A DNA stretch of 43,711 bases, taken from Bacillota bacterium. GTDB taxonomy: Bacteria > Bacillota > Clostridia > Oscillospirales > Oscillospiraceae. The first letter of the stretch is position 1. Every line of letters starts with the position of its first letter. Location: NCBI GenBank assembly GCA_029224785.1, contig JAQXVF010000063.1:1-43711 (forward strand), read 5' to 3'. This document shows positions 7,675 to 16,571 of this stretch, piece after piece. The translations under genes and the position numbers were made by a program. Under the pieces are notes generated by a model, which saw only the letters and a list, made by a program, of their open reading frames with translations, made no database searches and was not told the origin of the DNA.

Positions 7675-9204
7675 ATGAACCACAATGTATTCGAAAAAGA
7701 AAGACCCCTCGCGCACACGAAATTCGGCACCCTTCGCGGCGTAACCTACGGCGACGTAAACATCTTCATGGGCGTTCAGTATGCTCATGCCAAGCGTTTT
7801 CAGATGCCCGTTGAGATCGAGCCGTGGGAAGGCATCAAGGATGCTTACCATCACGGTCCCGTTGCCATGCAGGCCCTGGACACCAACCCCTTTGCATACT
7901 ACAGAGGCATCCATGTGCTGCAGAAGCAGAGCGAGGATTGCCAGAATCTGAACATCTGGGCTCCCAAGACCCTGAACGGCGAGAAGAAGGCCGTTTTCGT
8001 ATTCATCCACGGCGGTGGTTTCTTCGCCGGAAACGCCTTTGAGGAGATCTCCTTCGACGGTTTCAACATGGCGCACAACAGCGATGTGATCTTTGTATCC
8101 ATCAATCACCGTCTGAACATTCTGGGCCACCTGAATCTGGAAGAGTACGGTGAGGAATTCTGGAACTCCGCGAACGTCGGCATCGCTGATCTGGTGTCTG
8201 CGCTGAAGTGGATCCACGAGAATATCGCCGCATTCGGCGGTGACCCCGAGAACGTGACGATCTGCGGCCACTCCGGCGGCGGCGGTAAGGTTCAGTGTAT
8301 GTTCATGATCGAAGAAGCCGCTCCCTATTTCCAAAAGGGCATGGTGATGAGCGGTGCACGGGCCGGTTCTCTGTATCCCGCCAACACGAAAGAAAGCAGC
8401 CACAAAGTGGCAAGAGATATGCTCAACGAGCTGGGCATCACCAAGGAGAACATTGAGAAGATCTATGATGTTCCCTTCTCCGCTCTGGCCGCCGCTGCCA
8501 GAAAAGTCGGCAGTCCCTTCAGTTGGGCCCCTGTCGCAAACGAGTATTTCCCCGGATTCCCTGTGGAAGCAGGCCTGCCGGAGTTCTCCAAGGATAAGCC
8601 TGTTCTCTACAGCTCCACGCTGGGCGAATTCCCTGCCGTTTCCATTCCTGCCGAAGAAAAGCTGGCTATGACTGAGGAGGATCAGATCGCCTATCTGAGA
8701 AATCTGCTGGGTGAGCACGCCGACCGGATGATGGAGCTGTTCCGCAGCGCTTATCCCGATCACCAGATCCTGGACCTGGCATTCATGGACAGCAGCCGCC
8801 GGACTGCAGCCGTCCAATCCGCTCTGGAGCATGAGAAAAAGGGCTGCAAAAACGCATATCTGATGATGTGCTCCTACTGTGTCCCCGAGGACGGATGGCT
8901 TCCCATCTGGCACGGCGGCGAAATGGCCTATGTTTTCCAGAACGAGGATAAGGTTCTCGTTTTGAATGAGGCTGTGTACGGTCAGAAATATGCACAGATC
9001 CTCAGCACCGTGACTACCAACTTTGTGAAGTACGGCGACCCCAACAACAAGTACCTGCCCAAGTGGGAGCCTGTCAGAAACGGGGAAAACAGCACCATGA
9101 TCGTCGATATGCATTGCCGCAATGTGGTCCATCACGACGACGAGCTGGTGGAAATGTTCGATCAGTTCGGACCCAAGTTCACCATCAAGCTGAGCCACTC
9201 CTGA
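7675..9204 (+). CDS. Type-B carboxylesterase
   Basis: A 509-residue cytoplasmic enzyme of the type-B carboxylesterase/lipase family (alpha/beta-hydrolase fold), hydrolysing carboxylic esters. The oxyanion-hole motif HGGGFF starts at residue 112, the nucleophile Ser200 is in GHSGGGG, the acid is probably Glu318 in TLGEFP, and the catalytic His413 is in WHGGEMAYVF. There is no signal peptide. The ATG at 7675 lies seven bases after AAGGA; a second ATG at 7669 is too close to that site. It stands alone on the plus strand, but its promoter shares a motif with the importer, which suggests the same regulon. The native ester is unknown. Confidence 0.92.
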   Translation: MNHNVFEKERPLAHTKFGTLRGVTYGDVNIFMGVQYAHAKRFQMPVEIEPWEGIKDAYHHGPVAMQALDTNPFAYYRGIHVLQKQSEDCQNLNIWAPKTLNGEKKAVFVFIHGGGFFAGNAFEEISFDGFNMAHNSDVIFVSINHRLNILGHLNLEEYGEEFWNSANVGIADLVSALKWIHENIAAFGGDPENVTICGHSGGGGKVQCMFMIEEAAPYFQKGMVMSGARAGSLYPANTKESSHKVARDMLNELGITKENIEKIYDVPFSALAAAARKVGSPFSWAPVANEYFPGFPVEAGLPEFSKDKPVLYSSTLGEFPAVSIPAEEKLAMTEEDQIAYLRNLLGEHADRMMELFRSAYPDHQILDLAFMDSSRRTAAVQSALEHEKKGCKNAYLMMCSYCVPEDGWLPIWHGGEMAYVFQNEDKVLVLNEAVYGQKYAQILSTVTTNFVKYGDPNNKYLPKWEPVRNGENSTMIVDMHCRNVVHHDDELVEMFDQFGPKFTIKLSHS

Positions 9205-9232
9205 TCTTTTCCCGCTCTGCTGAATACATGAA

Positions 9233-9276
9233 AAAACACATCGGCCGGCCCCGAAAGGGGTTTGCCGATGTGTTTT
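9233..9276. terminator. Bidirectional terminator between convergent genes
   Basis: AAAACACATCGGC (9233-9245) pairs with GCCGATGTGTTTT (9264-9276) around an 18-base loop that itself contains GGCCCC/GGGG. A and T tracts on both flanks make it usable for both the carboxylesterase and the DUF624 gene. Confidence 0.85.
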
Positions 9277-9319
9277 ATGTTGGTTTGGACTAACCGGAAT
9301 GACAGGGGTTTCCCCCTGG

Positions 9320-9958
9320 TTACCCTTCCTCCGCTTCCTTCTCGGGAAACAGGTCCGGGAACTGCTTCCGCAGGCATTTCATGATCAGAACCGTGCATAA
9401 ATAGGTCGTGACCGCCGGTGCAAAAAACTGCACCACAAAGGCATATCCGGAAAAAAACACTTCCGGGATACGCCCGATCAGTGCATACAGCCCGAAGCTG
9501 ATAAGGGACAGCAGCAGCGTCAGCGGCAGATTGCGAACAGACATCAGAAAAGCGTTTTGGATGATTATGGAAAACTTCTGCTCAAATCTGCCGATCAGGG
9601 CAACGATCCACACCAGAATTCCGCCTGCAAACAGGAACGCAAAAAAAGCAACCAGCTTCACATCCACTCCCAGAAGGAATGCCGCTCCGGTGATTCCGCC
9701 TGCAATGATGATCAGGACAACGATGGCAAGCATCACGCCCATGCCTTTTTTAAAGTTGTTTCGAAATGCCCGGAAAAACTCCGAAAAAAGCTTTCCGTCC
9801 CGCTTTTCCAGCACAGCGTATTCCATTTCATACAACGCAGTGGCAGAAACACCCACCGTGATAATCGGAATGGAAAACAGCAGAAACAGGAGATTCAGCA
9901 AAAACTGTGTAAACACCCAGTCCAGAATGATCCCCAATGGATTGTCTTGACGAAACAT
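9320..9958 (-). CDS. DUF624 (YesL-like) membrane protein
   Basis: A 212-residue membrane protein with about five hydrophobic segments, beginning MFRQDNPLG and carrying the DUF624 landmark SIPIITVGVSATALYEM. DUF624 proteins such as Bacillus YesL usually stand next to LplABC-type sugar importers and YesMN two-component genes, exactly the company it keeps here; their biochemical role is not established. The start at 9958 follows AAGGAGGG by six bases. It has its own promoter, 115 bases upstream. Confidence 0.85.
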   Translation of the reverse strand: MFRQDNPLGIILDWVFTQFLLNLLFLLFSIPIITVGVSATALYEMEYAVLEKRDGKLFSEFFRAFRNNFKKGMGVMLAIVVLIIIAGGITGAAFLLGVDVKLVAFFAFLFAGGILVWIVALIGRFEQKFSIIIQNAFLMSVRNLPLTLLLSLISFGLYALIGRIPEVFFSGYAFVVQFFAPAVTTYLCTVLIMKCLRKQFPDLFPEKEAEEG

Positions 9959-10079
9959 AGCCGTCCCTCCTTGTTGATTCGTTCCCACGGCTCCTTACGT
10001 TTTCCGACAAAAGCACATCAGAAATCCAAAATACCGTAGATTGGGAGAAGTATGCACAAAGTGTCATTTCCTGTCTTGT

Positions 10080-10108
10080 ATGATATACGGAAATACATCG
10101 ATTGTAAA
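10080..10108 (-). promoter_or_regulatory. Promoter of the DUF624 gene
   Basis: Minus strand: TTTACA (10108-10103), 17-base spacer, TATCAT (10085-10080), each five of six consensus positions. It lies in the 294-base gap between the DUF624 gene and the end of the esterase operon; apart from the terminator at 10217-10239 I see nothing else in that gap. Confidence 0.6.
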
Positions 10109-10216
10109 GGGGCCCGCCGAATTCTTTCTCAGAAAACCGGAGTCCGGAATGCCGAATGCGTCTTCGTTCCGGTTTTTGCTCCACGGGAACGTTCCGCAGG
10201 TCCTCTTTTGGAAAGA

Positions 10217-10239
10217 GCCGGATGCAGATTGCATCCGGC
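10217..10239 (-). terminator. Hairpin at the end of the esterase operon
   Basis: Perfect 10-bp stem GCCGGATGCA (10217-10226) / TGCATCCGGC (10230-10239) with a three-base loop, 13 bases behind the last esterase stop codon. The U tract on the minus strand (TCTTTCC) is poor, so it may act as a terminator or as an mRNA 3'-end stabiliser. Confidence 0.6.
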
Positions 10240-10252
10240 CAAAACCCGATTC

Positions 10253-11353
10253 TTACTTCTTCTCGTGAGAGAACATCCAGTCAAGAATGCAGTATTCGTT
10301 GTGCATAACCATGATCCAGCTGTTGTGAAGCTCCGCATAGAGATCCTTTGTGCTCACATCGGGGTTGACACCGATGCCGTACTGAGCCAGTTCCTCCGGG
10401 GTGAAAATGGTATAGCGAATGTCTTTCCTTCCCTTGTCCCACAGAGCCTGGACAGCCCGCATGATGTACGCATGACGGGCTACCTGATGATCGATGTAGG
10501 CCGTGGATATGTAGGCAGGAACGTCCGGGAAATTGGCCAGGATAGGCCAGCTCTCTCCGTTCATACTGGGGCAGATCGGCGCACAGGCGGCGAACAGTTC
10601 CGGGGCAATGGAAACCGCCTTGATGGTTCCAAAACCGCCCATGCTGCCGCCGATGCAGTACACCCTCTTGGGGTTCACCTTGCCCTCTGCGATCATCTTA
10701 CGGATCACGTCGCACACACGGCCCAGCGCATCCCGGGTCCAGCCGCGGTCTTCCGGGGCATTGTCCGTGTCGCTTCCGATCAGGACCTTATAAGGATCGC
10801 CGTGAGACATCATCTTGGCAAACATTTCCTCCATGGACAGGCTGCCGGCAGGGGCCTGGGGAGCCATGACATACATATCCGGGCAGCGCTCTGCCAGCTT
10901 GATGGGTCCCAGGGTATCCGTAAGCTGCTGGAGGTTGTCCTCACCGCTGGCTCCGCCGCCATGCAGGAACAGAATCAGCGGTCTGGGGCCGTAGCAGTTG
11001 GGCTCATAAATTCTGTACCGGCAGCCGTTTTCCACAACAGGGCGGAACAGCTCCTCATGGTACAGTTCGATCTTGTCCACATTCTTCTTGGTCACAGTGA
11101 CGCCGAGTTTCTCGCAGGAAACGGAGAAATCAATGCGGTACAGGAAGGGATCTGTGGTGGCAGACACAACATTGCCCTCCACTTTCACTTCCTTGACACC
11201 GGGAATGGGCTGGGTTGCACTCAGGTTGCAGTAGCAGTCCTTGCACAAGAAGTCTTCCGGTTTCAGTTCGGGAACGGTACCATCCACTTCCATGCGAATC
11301 TCATCCACCATCTGACCGAAGTCCAGGACGGCAGTATGGAGTGTGATTTTCAT
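10253..11353 (-). CDS. COG4099-type esterase with Ig-like N-terminal domain
   Basis: A 366-residue alpha/beta hydrolase. Residues about 1-115 form a beta-rich domain like the N-terminal Ig-like domain of EstA-type esterases; from about 120 comes the hydrolase domain with the oxyanion segment LHGGGASGED, nucleophile elbow GGSMGGFGT and a histidine-containing C-terminus (VMHNEYCILDWMF). COG4099 proteins are annotated 'predicted peptidase' but behave as esterases, including some feruloyl esterases. No signal peptide. It is the last gene of the long minus-strand operon; GAGGGGAAA precedes the start and the gap to the upstream gene is 14 bases. Confidence 0.82.
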   Translation of the reverse strand: MKITLHTAVLDFGQMVDEIRMEVDGTVPELKPEDFLCKDCYCNLSATQPIPGVKEVKVEGNVVSATTDPFLYRIDFSVSCEKLGVTVTKKNVDKIELYHEELFRPVVENGCRYRIYEPNCYGPRPLILFLHGGGASGEDNLQQLTDTLGPIKLAERCPDMYVMAPQAPAGSLSMEEMFAKMMSHGDPYKVLIGSDTDNAPEDRGWTRDALGRVCDVIRKMIAEGKVNPKRVYCIGGSMGGFGTIKAVSIAPELFAACAPICPSMNGESWPILANFPDVPAYISTAYIDHQVARHAYIMRAVQALWDKGRKDIRYTIFTPEELAQYGIGVNPDVSTKDLYAELHNSWIMVMHNEYCILDWMFSHEKK

Positions 11354-11367
11354 CTTGGTTTCCCCTC

Positions 11368-12870
11368 TCAGTCAATATTGATGTTTTTATAGTCTGTCGG
11401 CAGTTCATTTCCTGCAAACAGGTCTTTGATGAGATCTGCCATAAAGTACGACAAATCAACAAAGTGATCGGTCACATATACCACGTCATTGCACACGGAA
11501 ACGTGCAGATTGAACAGGTACTTTGCAAACCACTCCACGCTGACCAGCAGTTCTCCGTTTCTGTGAAGTGCTTCGCAGTACATACATCTCACGGTATCGT
11601 CCACCACGCAGCCGATGCTGCCGCGGGCAAACTGGACGTGTCTTCCGTCCTTCAGCTTCAGCGTAGCCGTCAGCGTATCTTCGCTGGGCACATACTCTGC
11701 ACCAAATGCCTTCGCAAGGAAGCTGACCGGTACGCACAGGTAATCTCCTCGGACGATCTGGTCTCCGTTCAAGCCATGATATTTCAGCTTCTGCCACTGT
11801 ACCGGAGCGGTATTCAGCTCCTGCAGCTTGTTTTCAAACCAGCACTTCCGGTATCCGGCGGAAAACGCCATCGCAAAGGCGTCTCCCACTCTGGGCAGCT
11901 TGGACTCACCCATCTCCAGGCTGCCATCCGGCAGTTTCCGGACGCCGGAGAACAGATAATCCCAATACAGAAATGCCTCGTCCAGCGTCTGACCGTGGTC
12001 CCGGTTCTTAATGTCGAGATAGACCATATCGGCCTTCCTACCCTTGTAGAAAGCGAAGTTGTCCTCTCCCTCGATCCTGATCTGGGGAATGGGGTCGCAC
12101 TCGTTAATCAGCATCCAGTAGAACCGGGAATACTTGTTGATGGTTGCCTCGTTATACCGGCCTCCGGGGGGCAGCCCATTCTTCTCCGGGCGGGACTGCC
12201 AGATGGCCATAGGGCCACCGTAATTGAGGATATTGCCTTCCTTGTCAAACAGAAGCTCCGGCTTGCAGGGTCCGCCGGAGCCTGCCGCTCCTGCCAGGAC
12301 CTTGCCGCGGTATTTTGCAAACATTCTGGTCATGAAGTTGCCCATCGACATGCCCTGCATGAAAACACGGCCTTCGTCAATGTTATACTGCTCCTTCATA
12401 TGCGCGATCAGCGCTTCCAGATAGTTCAGATCATGGTTTTCCTTCTCATCCCTGGGGGACATCTGAACCGGCAGATCCGGTGCATCCTCGGGATCCCAGT
12501 TATCGAAGATCCCCTCCACCGTCCACATACGCTTTGAATGGGCATCCGGGAACACACAGATGAAGCCCTCTCTTTCGGCAACCAGCGTCCACGAGGTATA
12601 AACCGCGTGTCCCCAACCGGTCATCAGGCCGCCATGGCAGCCGACGATCAGCGGCACCTTCTTGCTGCCGTCATAACTCTTGGGTACATAAACGTACCAC
12701 CGGTCCTCCACCCCGTCGGCCAGGATGCCAGTGCACTCCTGAAGTCCTTCCGGATAGGGAATGGAGTTGTTGCCGTTTTCATTTACCACGATGTCGGTTC
12801 CGATAATGGATTCCGGAAGATACTCGCGGTTGGCATCATCCGGAGTACCGGGTCTTAGGTAAACAGCCAT
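11368..12870 (-). CDS. PHB-depolymerase-like esterase with C-terminal stalk-type domain (paralogue 3)
   Basis: A 500-residue protein. Residues about 45-310 form an esterase of the PHB-depolymerase/LpqC group: oxyanion CHGG at 78-81, nucleophile Ser175 in QGMSMGN, catalytic pair region NRDHGQ with His292. Residues about 372-478 match the copper-amine-oxidase N-terminal-like domain (a repeated VPVSFLAKAFGAEY / SVEWFAKYLFNL pattern), normally a cell-wall or extracellular module. No signal peptide is present, so location is uncertain, probably cytoplasmic. The start at 12870 follows AGGAGG. Two paralogues lie upstream in the same operon (16553-18118 and 18130-19656). Likely removes acyl groups from an imported substrate; substrate unknown. 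Confidence 0.85.
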   Translation of the reverse strand: MAVYLRPGTPDDANREYLPESIIGTDIVVNENGNNSIPYPEGLQECTGILADGVEDRWYVYVPKSYDGSKKVPLIVGCHGGLMTGWGHAVYTSWTLVAEREGFICVFPDAHSKRMWTVEGIFDNWDPEDAPDLPVQMSPRDEKENHDLNYLEALIAHMKEQYNIDEGRVFMQGMSMGNFMTRMFAKYRGKVLAGAAGSGGPCKPELLFDKEGNILNYGGPMAIWQSRPEKNGLPPGGRYNEATINKYSRFYWMLINECDPIPQIRIEGEDNFAFYKGRKADMVYLDIKNRDHGQTLDEAFLYWDYLFSGVRKLPDGSLEMGESKLPRVGDAFAMAFSAGYRKCWFENKLQELNTAPVQWQKLKYHGLNGDQIVRGDYLCVPVSFLAKAFGAEYVPSEDTLTATLKLKDGRHVQFARGSIGCVVDDTVRCMYCEALHRNGELLVSVEWFAKYLFNLHVSVCNDVVYVTDHFVDLSYFMADLIKDLFAGNELPTDYKNINID

Positions 12871-12895
12871 TCTAATCCTCCTGTATTTGTTTTTC

Positions 12896-13729
12896 TTACT
12901 CAGAGGCTCTGACAAAGGTGTTTTTCAGGAATCCTTCCGCAGCAAGCCAGTCAAGGAAGCCCTTGATATGTTTGTCGCAGTATTGCCAGTTGTGATACCC
13001 GTGATCAATGATCTTGTGCACGCGGATTCCCATGGACATATACTTTTCGATATATTCCCGGTTTTCTTCCGAATGCGAATCCTCCACTCCCGTTGCCATG
13101 TAGGCTTTGGGAAACTTTTTTCCCGCAGCCATCTGCTTTTCGATCATATATCGGATGTCGCTCTCGGTGTTGACAATGTATGCCTGTTTTCCGTAGGCCG
13201 TCGGGAACATATAAAACTCGGGATTTCCCTGGTGTGTAAACGCATCGTCGTCAATGGGCCATTCCGCCACATTCACAAACCCGGAAAACAGGCCAATGGC
13301 AGCAAACTGTTCCGGATCGCGGACCAGCCACTTCAATGAACCGTATCCGCCCTGGGAAAAACCGGCAAGGAAGTTCTCCTCCGGTTTCTCTGACAGAGGA
13401 AACAGATGACGAACTACCCGGGGCGTCTCAATGGACAGCTGGGAGAAGTACTTAAAATCCCCGTGGACCGTGTCCATATAACCGGAACAGTAGGTTCCGG
13501 AGCAGACCACTGCCACTCCTGCCTCTGACGCATACAATTCAATGGCGGTATATCTCTGCCAATCCGTGTAGTCAAAGCCGCCGCCTGTCTGAAGCCACAC
13601 AACCGGGTAGCGATAATCCCTCGGACGGTCGGCAAGAGAGGTTCCCCAGGTGCTTTCCGGAAGGATGACGTTGACGCCCACCTTCATTTTCAGGACTTCA
13701 GAATAGTAGTAAAGTCTGAAATTCGCCAT
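12896..13729 (-). CDS. EstA/esterase-D-type esterase (copy f)
   Basis: A 277-residue alpha/beta hydrolase of the putative-esterase (PF00756) family. Nucleophile in GFSQGGYGS, acid probably Asp in GVEDSHSEEN, histidine in HGYHNW; all three present, so it should be active. It is a close copy of the gene at 14506-15339: the first 44 residues are identical. The pair differs mainly at 150-250. No signal peptide. The start lies six bases after the upstream stop codon with no clear ribosome site, so translation is probably coupled to that gene. Confidence 0.87.
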   Translation of the reverse strand: MANFRLYYYSEVLKMKVGVNVILPESTWGTSLADRPRDYRYPVVWLQTGGGFDYTDWQRYTAIELYASEAGVAVVCSGTYCSGYMDTVHGDFKYFSQLSIETPRVVRHLFPLSEKPEENFLAGFSQGGYGSLKWLVRDPEQFAAIGLFSGFVNVAEWPIDDDAFTHQGNPEFYMFPTAYGKQAYIVNTESDIRYMIEKQMAAGKKFPKAYMATGVEDSHSEENREYIEKYMSMGIRVHKIIDHGYHNWQYCDKHIKGFLDWLAAEGFLKNTFVRASE

Positions 13730-13735
13730 GGCCGG

Positions 13736-14494
13736 TTACTTCAGCAGCCAGCGAACCGCTGCAGGAAGGCTCTGCTGGCAGGACTCACAATCCGCTTCTT
13801 CCGGAAGCTCCGCCGTTTCGGCATCGACCAGGGCAGCCAGTTTCTCGTTTTCTTCCCGGTGTCCGCTGTTGGCTTCCCAGGTGAAGTAGAAGCCGGTTTC
13901 AGAGCCGTTCTGTGCCAGGGCATACAGATCATTTTGGGAGCCTGCAAACTGCGTCAGGTCTCCGAAAACAGCCTCCAAAGAAACCTGCGTATGGGTAATG
14001 CCGGTCTCCTCCCCCTTCAGGGCCTTCTGAATGATCGCTTCCATGTCCAGAAAGCCGTTGATGGCAACCGCCTTGGAAAACGTCTCCGGATGCTTCAGGC
14101 CCATTTTTACCGCGCCGTATGCGCCGGTACCCACACCGCCGATCCAGTTTTGCCTGGGATCATCGGAAATCGGCAGGCTGTTGCGGCAGATTCCCAGCAG
14201 CTCCGTGTTCATAAAGTGCTCAAAACGGGGGCCAAATTTCATATCCGTGCACAAAGTGTGGTGCTGATCCGGAGCAATGATGAAAATACCGTATTTCTCA
14301 GCCAACCTTTCCGCCGGGGTCTGCAGCCAGTCCAGCGCAGCACCGCCTTCGTCGTGCAGCAGCCACAAAACGGGATACTTCTTCTCGTGCTTTGCATCAT
14401 CCAGGTACATCTTGTCCATTCCGGGGCAGAACACGCGGACCGATGTGGAACCGCAGGTGATGACAGAAAGCATATTCATTTCAATCTGTGCCAT
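13736..14494 (-). CDS. Esterase-fold protein lacking the catalytic serine (pseudoesterase e)
   Basis: A 252-residue member of the same esterase family, but the nucleophile elbow reads GGVGTGAYGA: the serine is Gly122. A histidine remains near the C-terminus (SGHREE). The fold and the LLHDEGG oxyanion segment are otherwise kept and the frame is intact, so it is not simply decaying. It directly follows an active-looking paralogue (14506-15339), as does the similar protein at 20523-21242. I infer a binding or subunit role rather than catalysis. Start at 14494 after AAGGAGG; the frame is open 22 codons further into the upstream gene. Confidence 0.85.
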   Translation of the reverse strand: MAQIEMNMLSVITCGSTSVRVFCPGMDKMYLDDAKHEKKYPVLWLLHDEGGAALDWLQTPAERLAEKYGIFIIAPDQHHTLCTDMKFGPRFEHFMNTELLGICRNSLPISDDPRQNWIGGVGTGAYGAVKMGLKHPETFSKAVAINGFLDMEAIIQKALKGEETGITHTQVSLEAVFGDLTQFAGSQNDLYALAQNGSETGFYFTWEANSGHREENEKLAALVDAETAELPEEADCESCQQSLPAAVRWLLK

Positions 14495-14505
14495 TTCTTT
14501 CCTCC

Positions 14506-15339
14506 TTATTCCGATGCACGCACAAAGGTGTTCTTGATTTTCCCTTCTGCTGCCAACCAATCCAGGAACTTCTTTATGTGCTTGTCGCAGTATTCCCAGT
14601 TGTGGTATCCGTGGTCCACCACGCGGTAGATGTCCAGACCCTGTTTTGCGTACTTGTCCATAAAGAGGATGTTATCCTCATAGTGATGGTCTTCCACGCC
14701 GGTTGCCATGTAGGCTCTGGGGAACTTCTTTCCGGCAGCCATTTGCTTATCGATCATGTAGCAGATATCGCTTTCGGAGTTGACCACATATTCCTGCTTT
14801 CCAAAAGCGGTCCGGAACATATAGAACTCATCGTTGCCTTCGGTCATGGACTCCTCATCATCCACAGGAAGATCCGCAACGTTCTTCAGGCCGGAGAACA
14901 GGCCGATGGCAGCAAACTGCTCAGGATCCCGCACCAGCCATTTCAGGGAGCCGTAGCCGCCCATGGAGAAACCGGCAATGAAGTTCTCTTCCGGCTTCTC
15001 GGACAGCGGGAACAGGTGCCGGACAACCTTGGGGGTCTCCACGGAGAGCTGGGTGAAGTATTTGAAATCGCCGTGCTTCGTGTCCATATAGCCGGAGCAG
15101 TAGGTACCGGAGCAGACAACCGCAACACCGACTTCCGAAGCGTACAGCTCCAGGCTGGTGTATCTCTGCCAATCCGTGTAGTCAAATCCGCCGCCGGACT
15201 GCAGCCACAGAACCGGATAGCGATAATCGCGGGGTCTGTCTGCAAGAGAGGTGCCCCAGGTGCTTTCCGGAAGAATGACATTCACGCCGACTTTCATTTT
15301 CAGAACTTCAGAATAATAGTACAGTCTGAAATTAGCCAT
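14506..15339 (-). CDS. EstA/esterase-D-type esterase (copy d)
   Basis: A 277-residue putative esterase (PF00756), near-duplicate of the gene at 12896-13729. Nucleophile in GFSMGGYGS, acid probably in GVEDHHYEDN, histidine in HGYHNWEYCD. No signal peptide. GAAGGGGAA precedes the start. Eleven bases separate it from the serine-less paralogue that follows; the same active/inactive order occurs at 22089-20523. Expected to hydrolyse short acyl esters in the cytoplasm. Confidence 0.88.
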   Translation of the reverse strand: MANFRLYYYSEVLKMKVGVNVILPESTWGTSLADRPRDYRYPVLWLQSGGGFDYTDWQRYTSLELYASEVGVAVVCSGTYCSGYMDTKHGDFKYFTQLSVETPKVVRHLFPLSEKPEENFIAGFSMGGYGSLKWLVRDPEQFAAIGLFSGLKNVADLPVDDEESMTEGNDEFYMFRTAFGKQEYVVNSESDICYMIDKQMAAGKKFPRAYMATGVEDHHYEDNILFMDKYAKQGLDIYRVVDHGYHNWEYCDKHIKKFLDWLAAEGKIKNTFVRASE

Positions 15340-15401
15340 CTTGATATTCCCCTTCCATGAGATTATTATATCGTACTTGTCACCGACAAACAGGCCGTTC
15401 C

Positions 15402-16571
15402 TTACAGGCCCATGCCCTCATAGGCAAGATCGCGAATCGTGGGGTGGATTTCACTGTATGCCTCGATCATTCCGGTGATTTCATGGGCATAGAACATACT
15501 GACATGGTTGATGGGATCCACCAGTGCATAGGCACCGGCAGCGCCGTCCCAGCCAAATTCTCCCACCGGGCTCTTGGATTTCGTCTGGTCAACCAGCACT
15601 CGGACGCCCAGACCGTATCCATAGCCGACTTTTCCGGTCCTTCCGAAGTCTGCCATCTGTGCTTCCGTCATCCAGTTCTTTCCCATGGTCAGAATGGATT
15701 CCGGCTTCAGAATCTGCTTGCCGGTTGCACCGACACCGCCGTTTGCGAGGGCTTCCACCACCTTGGAATACTCATCGACGGTTGTGGTCAGGCCGGCGCC
15801 GCCGCTCTCGTAGTTCTTCGTGATGCGGTACTGCATGGTGTTGTCCCGCTTGATCTGGCCGGTCGTCCAGTCTTTGGTGTACTGTGCAGACAGTCTTGCC
15901 CGTTCTTTGTCGGTGAGCTGGTAGTACATATCCCGGATTCCCAAGGGCTCAAAGATATTTTTCTTCATATACTCGCCGAACGTCATTCCGGTCACCACTT
16001 CAATGACAGCGGCCAGAACATCGTGGCTCAGGGCATAGGACCAGTGGGTTCCCGGCTCAAACAGCAGCGGCATCTCCGCCATAGCCGCGACCACCTGGCG
16101 GGTATTGGCTTCTCCGTTGGTCTGCTCCACGACTCTGCGGATCGGCTCGGAAGCAACGTCGTAAGACATTCCGGAGGTCATGCTCATCAGATCATGGATG
16201 AGCATTTTGTTCTTTGCCGGTGCCAGCCGGGACTTGGAGGAGGGCCACTCAAAGGGGAACTTGCCGACCTGGAAGTCAGCATCGTACTGCATATCCCGGA
16301 ACTCCGGCAGATACTTGCAGAGCTCATCGTCCAAGTGGATCTTCCCCTGCTCCACAAGCTGCATCACGGCAGTCATGGTGATGACCTTGGAACAGGAATA
16401 GATATCATACAGGTCATTTTCGGTAACAGGAACCTTCTTTTCATAGTCACTGTGTCCGGTCATATAGCGGTAGACGACTTCATGGCCTTTCATAACCTTA
16501 AAGTCCAGGCCGTGTACACTGTACTTCTCTTCCAGCGTGTTCAAATAATCCGTTAATTTTCCAAACTCCAT
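15402..16571 (-). CDS. Class-C beta-lactamase-fold serine hydrolase (EstB-like) in esterase operon
   Basis: A 389-residue protein of the beta-lactamase class C/penicillin-binding family. The SxxK motif is S59-C-S-K62, the conserved Tyr is Tyr179 in HWSYALSHD, and the third motif is WDGAAG rather than KTG. This layout is that of EstB-type esterases rather than true beta-lactamases. No signal peptide. It sits inside the esterase operon, overlapping the upstream gene by 19 bases, which supports esterase function. Its own 62-base downstream gap is the longest within the esterase run. Confidence 0.87.
   Translation of the reverse strand: MEFGKLTDYLNTLEEKYSVHGLDFKVMKGHEVVYRYMTGHSDYEKKVPVTENDLYDIYSCSKVITMTAVMQLVEQGKIHLDDELCKYLPEFRDMQYDADFQVGKFPFEWPSSKSRLAPAKNKMLIHDLMSMTSGMSYDVASEPIRRVVEQTNGEANTRQVVAAMAEMPLLFEPGTHWSYALSHDVLAAVIEVVTGMTFGEYMKKNIFEPLGIRDMYYQLTDKERARLSAQYTKDWTTGQIKRDNTMQYRITKNYESGGAGLTTTVDEYSKVVEALANGGVGATGKQILKPESILTMGKNWMTEAQMADFGRTGKVGYGYGLGVRVLVDQTKSKSPVGEFGWDGAAGAYALVDPINHVSMFYAHEITGMIEAYSEIHPTIRDLAYEGMGL

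Noticed and set aside
7351..9198. 615-codon open frame on the minus strand opposite the carboxylesterase gene
   Set aside because: It mirrors the codons of a well-supported type-B carboxylesterase, lacks a ribosome site and gives no recognisable domain.
15402..16571. True beta-lactamase (antibiotic resistance)
   Set aside because: The KTG motif is replaced by WDGAAG, there is no signal peptide, and the gene is inside an esterase operon; an EstB-type esterase fits better.
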